The notes under the pieces were generated by a model. It saw only the letters and a program-made list of their open reading frames with translations. It made no database searches and had not been told where the DNA came from. Made by a program: the position numbers and the translations under genes. A stretch of DNA of 64,000 nt from Guyparkeria sp016278265 (GTDB lineage: Bacteria > Pseudomonadota > Gammaproteobacteria > Halothiobacillales > Halothiobacillaceae). Numbering within the stretch: position 1 is the stretch's first letter; each line of letters starts with the position of its first letter. The DNA lies in the NCBI RefSeq assembly GCF_044582145.1, contig NZ_JBDODO010000007.1, one strand, 5' to 3'. This document shows, in pieces, positions 63,846 through 64,000 of the stretch.

Positions 63846-64000
63846 AGCGAAGGGTGAGCCCCCTTACGCCTTGCCTCGCGGGCGGGGAATCGCAGGGTCG
63901 GGCCGCCAAGGACGGCGGGCCGAGGTTCGCCGCGACACGACGTCGCGTCGAACCGACCCGTCCGCGATTCCCCGTTCGCGAGGCTGATCGCGCAGCGAAC
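63846..64000. repeat. Multi-hairpin repeat element, copy C (cut by window end)
   Basis: Closely matches the right half of copy B (63343-63500), with changes concentrated in one hairpin: TCGGGCCGCC-AAGGAC-GGCGGGCCGA (63898-63923) replaces TCGGGCTCGC-ATGGAC-GCGAGCCCGA, pairing at nine of ten positions. The element continues past 64000. The 63637-63845 stretch between copies B and C holds only the terminator. Confidence 0.8.

Overview
The window comes from a high-G+C gammaproteobacterial chromosome, most likely a chemolithoautotrophic sulfur oxidiser. It carries a Calvin-cycle phosphoribulokinase (309-1202) and the thiosulfate-oxidation carrier pair SoxY/SoxZ (20156-20989). Its housekeeping gene order is gammaproteobacterial (smg-dprA-lysM / def-fmt-rsmB-DUF4390-ntrY-ntrX-trkA-trkH; topA-tsaC-hemF). 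A Halothiobacillus/Guyparkeria/Thioalkalivibrio-like host is an inference; no 16S gene or other taxonomic marker is present. No tRNA, rRNA, CRISPR array or prophage was seen.

Layout. 0-3.2 kb: prkB facing a membrane-bound diguanylate cyclase. 3.8-9.6 kb: a tightly coupled six-gene operon (FAD oxidoreductase, DUF1365, cyclopropane-fatty-acid synthase, MFS permease, DUF3833 lipoprotein, chalcone-isomerase-like protein) behind a promoter region with three 11-bp-spaced TGTACA-type repeats, the geometry expected for a B12-photoreceptor repressor (CarH/LitR). 9.7-16.6 kb: an unrecognised protein, rluE-exonuclease-maeB, DUF192, an OmpA lipoprotein and bioF. 16.6-21 kb: a sensor kinase and NtrC-type activator directly upstream of soxYZ; the gap holds a textbook sigma54 promoter, an IHF-like site and TTGCAA repeats at enhancer distance. 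21-25.8 kb: dtd, pip, ttcA and two lipid A acyltransferases. 25.8-43.3 kb: trkHA, ntrXY, rsmB-fmt-def, lysM-dprA-smg, topA-tsaC-hemF. 43.3-53.9 kb: small housekeeping genes, comF, bioB, a secreted DUF255 protein, polyphosphate:AMP phosphotransferase, a DUF305 protein and mgtE. 54.9-61.6 kb: rlmM, then small membrane proteins, a second TrkA/TrkH pair and an APC permease; three copies of a 35-bp motif lie upstream of transcription units here. 62-62.6 kb: a GGDEF-like protein with a degenerate active site.

The non-coding accessory DNA is unusual. Two complete copies and one cut-off copy of a roughly 0.7-kb multi-hairpin repeat (54138-54880, 62686-63636, 63846 to the end) have conserved loops but compensatory changes in the stems. 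A separate 254-266-bp miniature inverted-repeat element occurs twice (45148-45401, 62874-63139), each copy flanked by a 4-bp duplication (CAAG, CTAG). Its second copy sits inside the multi-hairpin repeat, and the other repeat copy preserves the corresponding unoccupied site.
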